The notes under the pieces: generated by a model
Database searches by the model: none
What the model was told of the DNA's origin: nothing
The model's input: only the letters and a program-made list of their open reading frames with translations
Assembly: GCA_013407085.1 (NCBI GenBank)
Contig: JACCGJ010014956.1
Coordinates: 1-64,000 of the forward strand
Source of the DNA: Atriophallophorus winterbourni
Taxonomy: Eukaryota; Platyhelminthes; Trematoda; Plagiorchiida; Microphallidae
DNA length: 64,000 nt
Direction of reading: 5' to 3'
Shown here: positions 32,464 to 47,400 of the stretch, one piece after another
Layout: every line of letters begins with the position of its first letter
How positions within the stretch are numbered: position 1 is the stretch's first letter
Made by a program: the position numbers and the translations under genes

Positions 32464-35400
32464 CTGCAATTTATGAATGATGATTGGTGTGTAAACGTTT
32501 GAAGCTTGTTTCAAATAAATCGTGTATTGTGAACATGTATACATTTCAATGAATCTGAACATCAACACACATTTGGTCAATGGTGGATGCCAAATCTATT
32601 GCTGCTTTAAGTGGTAAAAGCATAAGCTGGCTGTTAGCGGTTTGCCATCACGAGAAGTGTCAATAGCAAAAAGGCGCCAACCCAAATTTTCCCTATACGA
32701 ATCCTTTTCCCCCTAAAAATTACTGTGATAAATATGGGCGGTATTGTGGTCATTCGAGTGTCATCGTGTGATTAATTCGTCTGGTTTCGTGAATGAGACA
32801 TTGTGATTAATATTCCTTAGGTGTACATTAGTTCTCCTCCTCTTCATTTACACATCTAGGGAGGTCACTTCTTACTTAAGAGCTTGTATAACCCACTCAC
32901 CCTCTATTCACTAAATATCTTTTTACAATCGTGGTGTTTGAACCTGAGCTGCATAGTCCAAGATCACAGTATAGCTTTGTATGGTTAATTAAAAACTGTT
33001 CCGCTATTTCGGACAGGAATAAAACTCAACTCCAACAACAAGTCGATTGGATCTCTACGCTTCACAAACATATCAACTCCTTTAAAAGCGGCATCCTGAG
33101 CCGCATCAATAACTTACCGTATTGGTTGTGTTCTAATGCCATGACGGTGTGTTGATACATGGTTTGCACTTTGTTTGGATTCTCCATGCTCCGACCACCT
33201 GATTGTAAGGAAATATAAAATTCTCGAAAGCGAAAATTATAATGTAAGCTCTGCTGTTGCGGAACTAGGAAATTTCGTGACAAATGGACAGGGCTAAATC
33301 AATTGATTTCTGGTTAGGGAATGTTTATGAATTGTATATGGCTTATAGTGGAGGTGCGTGAGCGATGAGTGCTGATCACGGGTACGAAGCGCTGAGAATA
33401 CCCACGACAACAACAATTGCGAACTCGTGATATTTAGGAAGGATGCAGTCAATAAGGTGGATGGGGCTGATATCTTCACAATCTGGCGTCCGGTTCTGCA
33501 GCGGATAATCATTACCGTGCGTGACTCCTAGTGTGCGCACCGATTATGCAATTGAGCTAATCTGTCAGCAGATGTCATTCACACCTGCCAAGACTAAAAC
33601 AATTAAGGGAATATACTGCACGTAGGTGTGGTGGTGCGTCAGTTGATATTGAACGCGCCTGTCTATCTTAACGAATGCAGAACCCACCATGGACTGTGCC
33701 GTTCTTAACCAGCTTATGATTGGTCAGGTGAATGTAATTTAAGCTTGATCTCTGTTCGTACTGACACCCTTGGTCTGACGAAGCTTCTGTGTCACAAGCG
33801 AAACGTTACCAATAAACTACTCTCATCGATTCATTACAAACTTTATTTTCTCATGATTATGTTTCCCCGATCGGTCACAAACATTTTCCATTACATTGCA
33901 TTAGAGCAGTTCGCGCGACAAAATCTTTGTAAGTATGAGAAGATGAACAACGTCAGCTACAATCGAACGATATGCAATTCGTCCATGTCTGTCAAACGAA
34001 CCCGGTTGGCACGAAATCGACTGACAAATCAGATCAAAGTGACAACCGGGAGAGACCTGTGTGAGGATCAGTGTTGTGGCTGTTTGTTTTGCCTTTATAA
34101 GATAGGCATGTGTTTCGTGTGTAATATACACCTTTGACCAATTGGGCTTTCTTTTGCTGAGGATTCGTGAGTGAGCGCGATCAGCGTTCGACAGGTTAAC
34201 CTCGGTGATGAATTGAGGCGCAATCGATGCGCGTGCGAGCAACTCGAGTGGGGTAACGCGGTTATTGTTGGCCTCCTTCGGCCGATGTCGACCATGGATG
34301 TACATCACAATCGCTTGATGTTTTCATATTTTACAGCTTTTTGGATGACTAAACAGTCTGATTCGGGGGAACAATCACTCCCGCAGCGCTTGCAACGATA
34401 GTCAGAACTATGTTGTAGGGCGTCAGTTACACGCCGGCGGCGTGATCTGCGTTCAGCAGCCAAGAGCTGTATCTGCTCATTCGTAGCTTGCAGACAACGC
34501 TTTGTGATGAGTGGCCGGATATTGCCACCTGCATCTTTCTGACTTAAAATTCCATGACGCAATCATTTCCGCCCTCTGCCTCTACACTGCTACATTAAAA
34601 CATAATACACGCAGCCATCACATTACTTCAGAATTTCAGATTGGCTATACAACTAAATCCGGTTGAAAAGTTTCCTGCAGTCATTGCATCTAAACATCGA
34701 GTTAAACATCTGTCATATAAAGTAAGGTACGGTTCCTATCGACATATTTTACCATGAGTTTATCCTTGAAAAATACCACGTTAAATATTATTCCTCCAAA
34801 ATCGGTTAAAATCACCAAGGTAAAAATAAGCAATTGAATCCAAATAAAAAGTCGATTGTATGAGCGCAAATTCGGTTCAATTGTCGATGTATCACTTACC
34901 ACCTCTAAACAGTAGAATGCAACAAAACAAGGCGAATTGGCTTTCAGTCAATCCGAGCGACTGCATTACAGCATGCGTTTCTCGGAGGTGGGACACAACT
35001 GGCATCAACTGAGGGAAATTTTCAATGATCACTTCAGTATCCTTTCCGGAATAGTTGAAATATTTACCCTCAACATCGGGGGCATTCGTCAGCCGAGAGA
35101 GTAGGACCAGCGTGATTGGATACATGCTTTCTTGAATCAAGGATTTCATATCGGTGCATGACATTTCGCGAAATCCAGGAACAGAGCGTGCGAACTGGAT
35201 TATACGGTGAGTGATTCCGTCGAAGCGATCCATCATACTGCTCCAAATCGTTTGTTTGGAAGCATTTGCGACGGTAAAAGGCTGTGCGAACAAAATAACA
35301 TTGCTTTTAGGCTACTGTTAAATGTCAAAGTAGTCTAAAATAATTATTTTGTCGTTGCAGTTGCCGGTCGGAGATGCTTTGAAAATCACCTAACGTAAAC

Positions 35401-38400
35401 GCGAAATTAGAGAAATCATTTCTAATCACTTCCAAGACCCGGGCGGGATATGGTAAAAACCTTTTCACAATTTTTCCCGAGGTAAAACAAAACTTGTAAT
35501 CTATTATCGTTTCCCCGCTTGTTGTTTTGAACAACATGATTTGTTGTGCGAAGCTTATTTCACTGGTTTTGAGGTCATACCTTGTTCGATCTATTCTACT
35601 GAAAATCACCAAGACTTGGAATTTTGAATTTTTTCAAGTTGTTGAGACTTTTTCAAAGAATGTCGGTCTTCATTCACAGATTCTTGTCTCCCTCGACACT
35701 ATGCTCCAGCCTACAACTAGCTTCCTTATTTGCAAAAAAATGGTATCCAAATGATCGAACTAACAAACTTACTCAATAATTTTGAAGTCTACTTCTTTGT
35801 ATAGCTTCACGTAAAACGAAGTCTCCTAATGACACTCACTTTGAAACAAAATCTGGATCTGATATAATTTGGTCGTTTTTCCGGCAACTATTTAAGTAGT
35901 ATCCAAAACATGCTGCGTTTGGTTAATATGATTGACCCTGAGTCTATGCAGCCTTTAGTTTCACTGATGAATTCTGCTCAAACACAGCATTGCTTCTGGC
36001 ATTCAGAGTTACCTCCAGACTGCATTGATTGTCATTAATAATGAGGGAAATACAGAGAACGCGGTAGTGCTTGCTATTCTGATTTCATGTCTAAATTTGA
36101 ACAACCTAAATATGGTGAGACCCATCGAGTCTATTCGACTGCTTTCGCATGAGCTCATCAAGAGTCCGTTTTGGAGTTTGCATTATTCAGTAACAACAAA
36201 TTTGTCCTTGAGAAAAACCAAGTCATGATCGAATAGCTGTGGAGGATAAATCAATCAATAAGTGTCTACCTAATTACAGACCTATTTCGCCTACAATTTT
36301 GAAAATGTTCCTCTCAGATTGCAAAAGGTTCACCACACGTATGATGTCTTACCATATTTTGGAGATCCTGTAATTGTCTTACTGCCTTGACAACCCGATC
36401 GGTGAATAAGTTCATGGGCATCGCTCCGTGGGAAGCCAAATGAGAGCAAATCACATCCGTGACGGTTTCGGCAATATCGTCCGCGTCAAACGAGCGCGAG
36501 GAAATCCTACCGCATCCGTTCGACTTTGGGTTTTCCGTTATTTCCTTAACCAAGTTTGGACCGCTAGAAAACGCGGTGTTTGATGTGGAAAATAATGCTG
36601 AATCGCTGGTAAGATTTGAGGAGAAGACAGCCAAGGTGTTATTCACGTTTTCTACTGATTTACTGGTTTGTCTCCCGTGAGCTTCATGATCTGAATGTGT
36701 TATATTTAACATGAACGCATTTTACCTGTATGATTCTCCTGTGGCCTTGATGTTGTTGACTGTCGTCGCTGTTCAGATGGTGAGTTGTAGTTCATCCCAT
36801 ACGCGGAATGTATTTCAAAGTTATCGCCAGGAACTCCGCTTCTCGACATTTCTTCTCGATTGAGCTCAGTTTCCTCGGGATTTGAATTACTATTCGCACT
36901 TTTCCGAGCAGATGAACCAAGCGAACTCTGTGGAAGGTTCGTGATCGAATTGGAGGGTTTACGGGAAATACTTCGATATTGTACATAAATCTAGTTACGG
37001 GGAGAACTATTCTGTTGGATACGTTCAGCGTGATCAACCACCGTGATCTATAAAATCGTTTCACCAAGTGAATCTTTGTCACGCGGTGTAAGGTTGATGA
37101 ATGTCCATCGTATTTTTGTTGCTTATATCCACCTGCGAGCGGAACAACAAAACTCACTCATTCGGTGTCGATTTCCTGTTTTCGAATGGAATCAAATTTA
37201 TGAGATGGGCTCTAACTGAACCAGTGTATCTCACCTGGAACCTCGAGTACACCACGAGGATGATCACTCTACAGAATTTCGCACAGCAACCTCACAGTGA
37301 CCTTGGGAAATACGATTAAAATTTACACTTTGCCATCTGGATTTTCCCTAATTGATAAAAGGTGGTCCACTCGTATTTGGACAAAGAACCAGATGCAACC
37401 GTAAATGCTATTTCTTCGTTCAAATATTCTTTCTTTTCTGTATCTAACTGTCGGTTGGCAGTTTGTGACAAGCACATCGGTGCCATCATTTACATCGAAA
37501 TCGAGGCTCGTACGTGTTGAGGTTAATCTTCATACATCACTGCAACGAACCGTAATCTGCAAGTATCTTAAGTTTTGTGTTTACACCTTATGTAAAAGAG
37601 ATTTAGGAGAGACACCTGCAGAAATTGACACTTACCTCTGTCCCAGAAAACGAGTCCAAGCGCATCTTTCTGTTTGCAACAATTTGTTCTTCACCCGCAT
37701 ATCCACGTAAATTTGGCAAGCTAAGTTTTCGACGTTTCTCCTCGGTACGCTCGATTGACGAAACGACAGTTTCACCATAAACCTGATCCGTCTCTTTTGA
37801 TGAACATTCCGATGAAATTGAACTCGGTTTATTTGGATTATATTTTGTAGTTGCTGGGATATCTTCACATGCGTTTGTTGTGAAACGGTGCAGAAAAACC
37901 TTTGAAGGTGATATGTACAATGAGTTTGTTGGTACGAGAAGGGTGCCGCATGTACTGGTTCTCTCCGAATTTTCTCTTGTAGAGTAGAGCTCGCGGTATG
38001 CTGGTGTGTTTTGAACTGCTGAGGTAATAAGACCTGAATTTAAACATTCACGATCGCTTCTTATATCATTTCTGGATTCGTCTGCTAGCAAATGACTACC
38101 GGCTCTGGGAGAATGTGTATGTTTTTTAAAATCTCGATCATTGGGGAGCTCGGATTGTTCAGAGATAGAAGAATTTTGAATTCGTAAGATGTCGGTCTGA
38201 GGGGAATGTCGGAAATCGGTACGGTCGCGGGGAATCGGAGAATTTGGTCCGTTATTGTTGTCATATGCGAAACGAGTGAAAGCCGTGTTTCCTTTTTTTG
38301 CTTCTTCCCCCGACGTTAAATCATACAAACCAATTAAGAATCGCCTCTGGGTACATGACTGTGATGCATCCAGCCCATCTTCAGATGCGGCTTGAACCAG

Positions 38401-41400
38401 GTTTGGTGGTGAGAATTCTCTGTTAAATTTATTAGCATTTTCGCTGACTGAAGCGCCGTTCAATGAACTTGTTTTCGCATCGTTGATCGTCCTTGTGCTC
38501 CAAGATTCGCCAATAGATCTGTTCGTTCCATTAGTTTCATTCAATTTCCAAAGTTCCGTCACCAGCTCCGTGTAATTTTCTACATGTTCCCGTTTCATTT
38601 TTTCGTTGCCTAAATAATTTAACATATCTTTGCTTTCGATTCTACAAGCACCTCTGTCATCGGTCTCGTCAAATCTTTCCGAAGATATCTTCCGCGTATC
38701 TTGTTGCGCGTGAATTCTGGCTGCTTCTGAAAGTTGAATTAGGCCCAGTGCTGGATAATGTAGCTCCGGTACTTCCCGATTCTGTCTACGGGGATCTTCA
38801 AATATGTCGTTCGGAGCGTATTGACACGTGAAACGTCGAAAGTCAGGTTTCGTTTCTCGAGCATGATTCTCTGTCAGGGAATGATTAATCACCACTGTGG
38901 GTGAAACAGACCTGGAATCCACTCTGTTTGAATGTTCGTCTATTTTGCCAAATTCGTTCGTTGATCCCAAATAATAATCTGATGTCTCCTGATCACACAG
39001 TCCATGAACCGTCGACGAGTGTTCCATCAAGCGTGGATTAGTTTGCATGGCGTATGAAGTGGGGATAAGCGAGTCAGCGATTCCCATGACAGTCGAATAC
39101 GTGGTTGTATGCAATGAGAATCTGGCGGTATTCTCCTCACTTATCGATTGAACATTCTGTGGGTAGGCTGATGACACGTTTCGTTGTAAGGGAAAATCTG
39201 CCGGATTACCTCGTAAGCATACCACATTGACGTTTGGTACCGCTGCGGTGATATCGTACCGCGTCACTAGATCCGAGCGATTCGGGATGTATTCGTAAGC
39301 TGCTCGACAGTTTGATCTTGAATGTTCCGTGTCATCCGAGAACGCATTGAGCATTTGACCAGCGACGAAGTATTTACTGGGTGATTGCGTTTCGGTTGTG
39401 GAATTGTTACACACCGAGACGGCCGAGCGAAGTTGCTCGATTTCAATCGCGCATCGATGTTTCACTGCATTCGGTTGACGTCCGATTCTGCTTCCTAAAA
39501 GGTGGCGAAGATATCATAGCACCAGCGATAAGTCGTATAGAAACATTCTCGATCAAATATGGATTATTATAATGGATGCGTGAGTTTATGCTAAACGCCT
39601 CGTATTTAGCTGAAACGAACAACAGTTTTTTTATTCTTCGATAAATGATTTTATTGTTACCATATATTTGAGGTCGTTAATAATTTTTGGAATCAATAAT
39701 TGAATAATTGCGCTTGCGTGAGTCATGACGGAGGGAGTGAAGTGATTACTCCATGAGCATTACAATAATAAATATTCCTATGAATACGCTTTAAGCTTTG
39801 CGGCACACGAACGCTTGCAAGCGAACTAGGAAAGCTGTCACGGCGACATCTAACGCTTGACTGTAAAAGTAAAGTGCCAGCTTCCGTCTGTTGGTGACTG
39901 ACACCTGATGTTAGCTGCCAAACAACAGCCATGCAAGTAAGGAATAAACTGTGCTCCTTGTCACTTTACACAGTGTGAGAGAAGCTTCTACTCTCTTTCT
40001 GGACTGCATATTCATGGGCAGCGATTCAGGTAATAATATGCGCTAAATGTTGATCAACAATCTGAAGAACTGAGTTGGGATAAGTGCGTTATTTGTCTTG
40101 CTTGCCATTTTGATGCTTCACAATCGACGCACATCAGGCAGAGAAAGTAAAACGGATTGATATACCAGGTTTCGTGCAAATAGAAATGATTTAGAAAGGC
40201 ATGATCATGCGAAGAACACAAGTTATGCGATCAACAGCTTGTCTAAGCATGTCACCTTCATACTTCCGTGTATTATACTTTATTGATCGCGGTCATTATT
40301 ATGGACCGTAGTTTGAATATCCTCTTTCATACAGACACGTATTACTTCTAACGAATATAAAGCAAATCTTCACAATTTATCTACGGAAAACTTGGCATAG
40401 AGCGCGTTTGAAAAATACCTTGGAGTATGGATTAGTGGAAACCTGAAGAGCACAGTTCAGTGCCAGATTTCATATCGACAGGCCAGGAGGTTGTTAGATA
40501 TCTTTCAAAAAATATTTGTAAGATTCTCGCCTGTAACGCTACCAAGGATAATGAATGTTTACTTTCGCCCTACGGTAGAGTGTGCTATAAAGTTCTGGGC
40601 TCCTTCGCTCCGAAAAGTTAATGCTCTCTTTGGTAAAATCTATCACAGAGCAAAAACCGTTATTGATGGGTTTCATAATGTTCCGTACACCGAAAAATTG
40701 TGACGTCTGGGTTTAAGTGACTTTACCCAAAGAAGGATACGGCGTGACATTATTCTGATCTATAGAATTGTGTCTGTCAAAGGACATCCACTAAGACACT
40801 TGATTGATGTGTGTGATGAGAGAGTGACACGTGGATATACCTTATTCCTTTACGTTCCAAGTTTCAGTATTGATTGTCGGCGCCATTTTTGCCGGGCTAT
40901 ATTTCTTTGGAATTCCCTACCCCAACACGTGGTAAACTCTCCTTGCGAAATTGAACTTATACATGCAAAAGAAAATCATTGGTGTGCCTTAAATTTGATA
41001 GACTAATCGTTTAATACTATTCTATTTTTCACATTTTGACCCATCCAATCCTGTTGTGTTGTAAAGTATTAACTTTTTAACCATAAATTCTATAATCCTT
41101 GAATTCTTTGGTACATTTAATTTGACCTGCGTTGAATAACTAGTGGAATCAACCATCATACATACGGGATTTTGTGTATGGAAAAGAAGAAAACGTTTTG
41201 TTCATTCTTGTACACGAATATTCAGCGATTAAGCTAACTTAATCACATCAGGTTTCAAATTGTCACTCGCCCCTTCAACTCTGAAACAGCCTTTGATTGG
41301 CTAGTCACTTCGTCACGCGTGAATTAGACAATAAAACAAAGGTTACTTGAATGTCACTGTAATTAGTGCTCATACAACGAACCATGGTGTGCAAATACAG

Positions 41401-44400
41401 AATCACGAAAAGATTTCTAGCCAAGCGCTCGAGCCGCTTATAAACGACAATTATATCGTGGTGTTCACATCCCCCGCACTTACACGCCATAACCGGTTTC
41501 TGGCTGTTGGGCGTCATCGGGTGGAGACAGTCGGGTCAAGTTCAATGAGCCTTGAAACAGTGGAAGCGGTAAATAACGGTATCTTGATTATCAATTCACC
41601 ACTGTTTCAAGGCTCACTGTACCTGATCTTACTGTTTCCTCCCCCCCCCAGCAAACAGCCAGAAACCGTTAGTGGAGTGTAATTTCGAGGGATGTGAGCA
41701 ACACATTACTTTGGTCATCCATAAGCGCCTTGAGTGCTTGACCACGAATCACTATGTGATTCTGTGTTTGAACATCGTGGTTCGTTATACGAACCCTATG
41801 CAACAGTGGCATTTAAGTATAACGATGTTTACCATTTATCCACTGTTTCAAGGCTCACTGTTTCACACCTAATGACGGCAAACAGCCAGAAACCGGATTG
41901 TTAGTGTGGATGTGAGTACCACAATATATTATATAAAAAATCATTTTTATAGCAATTTAGCCTAAGTAGTCTGAATTGTTGACCGTTTTAGAGTTCCTAC
42001 TTTTAATTTGCCACGTCGGGTTATCTAATGGAAAAATTATTTCTTCGCGTGTACGAAACTTGCATGTAATTTCACCTACAATGTACTCTCAAGGCTAAAA
42101 CATCTGAACTTTTTCGATCCGCATTTATAGAAGATACATGAAAAGCCGGTAAATACCTCTGCTTACCATCTTTAGACATTCCAACCGCAAGACATCTTCG
42201 ATAGCGACAACTTTTGCAGTTGTTCCTTGTTGCCCCGGTAACGGCACAGTTTCCTCCGTTGCGACAAGTATAACGTTGACCTTCACGTTCGTTGATCGTC
42301 CGCCTGAAGAAGCCCTGAGGTGATGAACAGCTGAGATTCAGTAATTAATAAAAGTATGATTTCCCAAAAAACAGCGAATTTTTGTAGAACCTAAATTTTT
42401 CATTGCCAGGAATTGAGTTGGAAATTGATGACCGCTAAATCAATAAAATTTTGAGATTTGCAATTTAGATGGTGCTGATCGACCGAGTGCTGTTCATTGC
42501 TCTGAGCGCTGCGTGAGAGAGGGTTCCTCCTGTTCCTCTGACTGTCTATTCATTCGAAACGCTGCGGAGCATGAAGCCATCATGTGCTTGTGATGTGCAT
42601 CCATGGTAAATATCGACCGAAGGAGGCCAACAAAAACAGCAGCAATCTGGTGGTCAACAAACTACGCGTGATGTGTAGCCCAGATTGGTATGGTATAGTA
42701 TGGTATGGTATGGTATGGAATAAAAGCACAAGCCTGATCCAGGCAAAGTGCCGCACAGTCACAGACTGCTCGTGGCCTTAGATGCTATCAGGTTTTTTAG
42801 GCCTAGACAGATATGATAAGAGAAATTGCAAGTGAGAATTCAAGTGAAGATGGTAGTGAAACTCCAGTCTATTTCAGCAAGCAGCTCACTGCCGGTGGAC
42901 AATCAATTTAGCACGGTTTTAGGCGCATAGGACAGATGTACTGCACGATTGTACTTCCGGGCACTTCCGATCGAAGTAGGCCAACAAAAACAGCAACAAT
43001 CTAGTGGTCACCAAATGACGCAAGCCTGGGGAGCATGCTGGAAATAGATCCTCAGGTGATCTATCTTGGCCGTTTAGCTCGGTTTCTCAAACGTTGGCTG
43101 GGGTGATACCATAAAAATGGCTTCAAAATATAATCGTACAAACAGCTCTAAAACTGCATCGAGTCTCACTAAATGTATTCGAGCTATCTTCATTCACTTA
43201 GTATAATTGTACAAAACCGCTAGTAGAATATAAGTGCAATGGATGTGAACAATCAAAAAATAGTTTAAGTCAATATAATATATATTAAAGTTGAGTGTAT
43301 GGGTGTCTCAGATACATATTCAATTTTTAAGGCTAGATTCCATATTTTAGTGTTTATCGCTTGTGGTAGCTCCATTTAGGTCGTTTTTGCTTTAAATTTA
43401 TGTAGATTCACTAAATATTAAGCTTAAATTTCTTCTCCCCATTCTTCACGTTTATTTGCTCAGATTAATTTAAATCAATACTATGACAACCATATTCCCT
43501 CGCCAAAGAAGGTGAACCTGTTGGAGTAGATTTATAGTCATGGTAACAACTAGTACCGCTGTCGCTAACTTAGACCGATCGTGCCAAGAATAATAAACCA
43601 GCCCTTTATCGCCGTGGTTAAACAAGATACGTGTTTGTGACTACTCGTGAGTACTGAGTCGTTAGAAATATTCACAAATTTTGATTACGATTCACAATGG
43701 AAGCATTGGCTGGCTTGTGTATTCTTTCGGAACGGCTACAGAGATCACTTTTTAAAACACAACGTTGACTGAAATATATATTATTCGTGCTAAAATGTGC
43801 AGATATTGTGGAAATTTTTCTCATCTGTCACACGTTTAAGGGCTGGATTTTTGTTTGCTTTATAAGCGAAGCCTTGCCTTTTACCTCGGTCATAGCCTTA
43901 GTTACCCATTTTCCTCCCCATACTACTGGATCCCCATCCATGGTCGACATCGACCGACGGAGGCTAACAACTACTGGATCCCATGGAACCTGCTTATCTC
44001 CGACTTAAACAAATTGGCGCAAGTGATGTGATCTCATCCCCTGACAGAGTGATAACCTGTCACAGTTAATTTTTCGGCTACTTCATTCTCATTTTCTCCA
44101 AGTCGCATATTTTGAAAGCATAGCAAGGGCGATAGCCGATTAAACCTCGACATATTTAGAATTCTCGTATGGAAAGTTTCTCAAGCGCATGGCTTTCAAG
44201 ATCCGAAAGAAACCATCGTTTGCCGTTTATTGCATATATGCTCTATTTGTTGCACCTGGTTTGACGTGGTGACGATGTGATGGTTAGGAGTTCTGCGAAA
44301 CATGAGTTGTATATCCTCACGATTCGCGATTTGCATATGTACTAACTGTGAGAAACGTGTTAAATAAGGCTGCTGAGCCTTCTGTCTAAATGGTGATACA

Positions 44401-44452
44401 GAAATTAGAGGAAAACAGTTGCTTTAGGAATTCTACAGCTTGATAGTGATAG

Positions 44453-44489
<37 letters not shown>

Positions 44490-47400
44490 AAACTTGCACT
44501 TGCTTCTCAGGCGCAGTGGGCTGTTACGTCGTATAAAAAGCAGCAAAAGGTAAATTGCGTCCTTTTTAAACCAAACCGCAACAAGTTGCATTGATCAGGC
44601 CACACCCGAAGTGATTAAGCCCAGCTATGAAGTTGTCGATAATCTATTTACGTTGTAGGAAACATCAAGTCAGGATCGAAGGCCCCCGTGACAACCTGTA
44701 AAGCATCACATTTAAGCCGGTGTTTATCAAGTCCATTGGTTAGCTGCCAAGCCGTCCATCACAGGGTACTGTATAGCTAGCGTCATAATAGAGATCGTTC
44801 CTCCCGAACCAGACTGCTTAATAACATAGAGTGTTTGGATAAAACGTGAACATACGCTCTATATGAACCATCTATCTTCAACATAGATTCAAGAAGGCAC
44901 AATCAAACATTCATTATGAGGACGTTCAAAGTTGTCTTTTGCCTTAGCTACGTGATTTTCAAAGCCTTCGAATGTGCATTTGTTCAACTTCTGTAACAAT
45001 CGCATTGGACAAGCTGAGTGTTGCAAGGGAATCGAAGTCCCGAAGTCCATAAGTGAAGCAACGTATTTTTTAGTACTTCATTCACGTTATTCGGATTAGA
45101 CCAACAGTATGATTAGGCTAGACACGTCTAACACGTATTATACCTACCACTCACCTTACATCCTTCACAAGTAATTGCACCGAAATGAAATCCCGAAGAT
45201 TTTGCCCCACACACACGGCAAGGAATCTCCGATATATCCGTTGCTGGGAAGACAGCAGCACCTGTGCAATTGAGGAAAGAGACATTCATGATGATAAATT
45301 AGAGACGCTGGTCACAGTGATTTAACGTGCCCATTAGAACATGAAGCCGAACGTATATGATACATATCTGCATGGGTGTGTGTGTGGGTGTGTGACCAGC
45401 TGTGCTGTAGGTTCGCTGCGTTTGCTGCGCTCGCATCCGCTGTGTCTCGCACTCGCTTTGAAATCGATTACCGTTGTCCACTCGTGGGGTTCAAATGACC
45501 TCGTTACGTGACCAAGTCGGCAGTGAACTCTCACCACCAATGAGGACCCAGACCGTGTCTGTTCGTGATGGCGTTTGTCACCGTCGCACACAACCGTCCC
45601 CGTTCTAGCCACCAGACGCACAAATCAGCCAACAGTCATCCTGCCGGTCAGTGATTCAGTTAGCGCGGTACGCAAGTGCGGAGAATAACCAAATCCTCGC
45701 TCGTGTCTGTCTGGCTGATTCGGTCGTTGCTGTAGTTCCCCAGGTGGTTTCGAATATAGCAGCACAAATATCTCCGCTTGAATCACATGACAAACAATTT
45801 CAGTTGTATAGCAATTAACATACCTACGGTTGTTTTCTTAAGCCTTGTCACACGTGCGAACAGGAGCAATGTTAATAATAGAAAGGCACCAGCTATATAC
45901 AAATGTTCAGGATGTGTTGTGTTGCTCGTAATAACAATATTGCTCTAAATCGGTTAAATTGTAATCATCGATAGTCTCGCGTAGCGTTGTAATCGTCAAA
46001 ATATACGGGTCATACTCTTTGACCGAGTACCAGCTATCGTTGTGAGCGCTATTGTAGAGAGGGTTCCTCCCGAATCAGAATGTTTAGCCATTCAAAACGC
46101 TGTGGAGCATGAAAACATCATGCGATTTCGATGTACATCCATGGTAGATATCCACCGAAGGAGGCCAACAACAAGAACGACAACACCTTCTAGGTAGTAC
46201 CGCTGTAGTTAGTATAATTATGAGCTACGGCCAATGAAAGCTTTCGTTTTCCCTCGTAATATCGCAGGTCAATACACGTTGACATATATACATGTCAAAC
46301 AGGGAGGATATTGAATTTAATAAAAGTTACTTTTGAGCATATGCAACGGCATTCTTTAATCTCGTAATTGATTCAGTATGAATATAATGGTATTATAAAC
46401 TCTAAGACATGAAACGGCATAATTTTACAGAAAATGTATGCATTGTTCCACGTCAGCGGTAATTTACTGCCATTAGACTGTACAAAATGTGTCAGAATTT
46501 GCGTTGCCATAAGAAGCAGTAACCAGCTTAAATTCGGTGCACTTCACGTCTCAAGTGAATTGAAACGATCAACGGTATACAGAAAGCTTCGTACTTTTCG
46601 TACAACATATACTACTCATTTATTGATTTTGACTTTAGCCAACAATATACGTTAGAAACTAATGCACGGGAGATGACCTTTATATGATGTCGATGCTAGC
46701 AAACTTGTTCTTGCATTGCAATGACGTTTTGCTGAAAATTTAGCCAGCTCATCACGAACGCTCACTTTGGAAGCATCGTGAGAAGCGTAGGCTTCATACG
46801 AACATGTGTTGTTTCGGCTGCTGAACGGTGATCACGCCTTTCTCAAACGACTGAGTTTTGTCTACATCTGTGAATGCTGCGGAAGAGATTGTCATTCCTG
46901 GATCGGACTGTACAGTCGTGCAGAACGGTGTGGGTCATGTAAGATTATCGTGCCATTTGAAAGTAAATCGTCGGTCGATTTTTATTCCAAAGGTGACCAA
47001 TGATCGTTTCAATCAACTGCATATGTCCCTGTTCATTGCTCTATTCACATAGACTCAATATGCACATTCTTGGTGTTCTAATTGGTGACGTTACATCTTG
47101 TTGACGATTGAGTGCCTATGTTTCCATGGTAAATTCAGTGAACCCAGTTTGACGGCGTCAAATTCCCTTCAATACGTTGTTCAGTCGCGTTTACATAAAA
47201 TCCGGACAGCTGTTTACTTTTGGTAAATAGTTATTGATTCACGTGTGATCTACTAAAAGCTCGTTCTTCGTCACCTTCGCTCGCCAAATTATTAAACCCA
47301 ACGTAAATGGGAAGGCAAAGCTCAACAGGCGGACCCCTTGTACTCAAACGTTTCTTTTATAAAAAACACGGAGCTTAATTCAAAGTAACGTTTGTTCGGT

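Noticed and set aside
33901..34308. Minus-strand 135-codon frame
   Set aside because: It runs antisense through repeat D and the LINE X tail, and no domain is seen.
35325..35612. Minus-strand 95-codon frame between receptor exons 7 and 8
   Set aside because: It has no NR similarity, and the neighbouring exons splice in phase without it.
36792..37157. 121-codon minus-strand frame overlapping receptor exon 6
   Set aside because: It is in a different register from the phase-consistent receptor reading.
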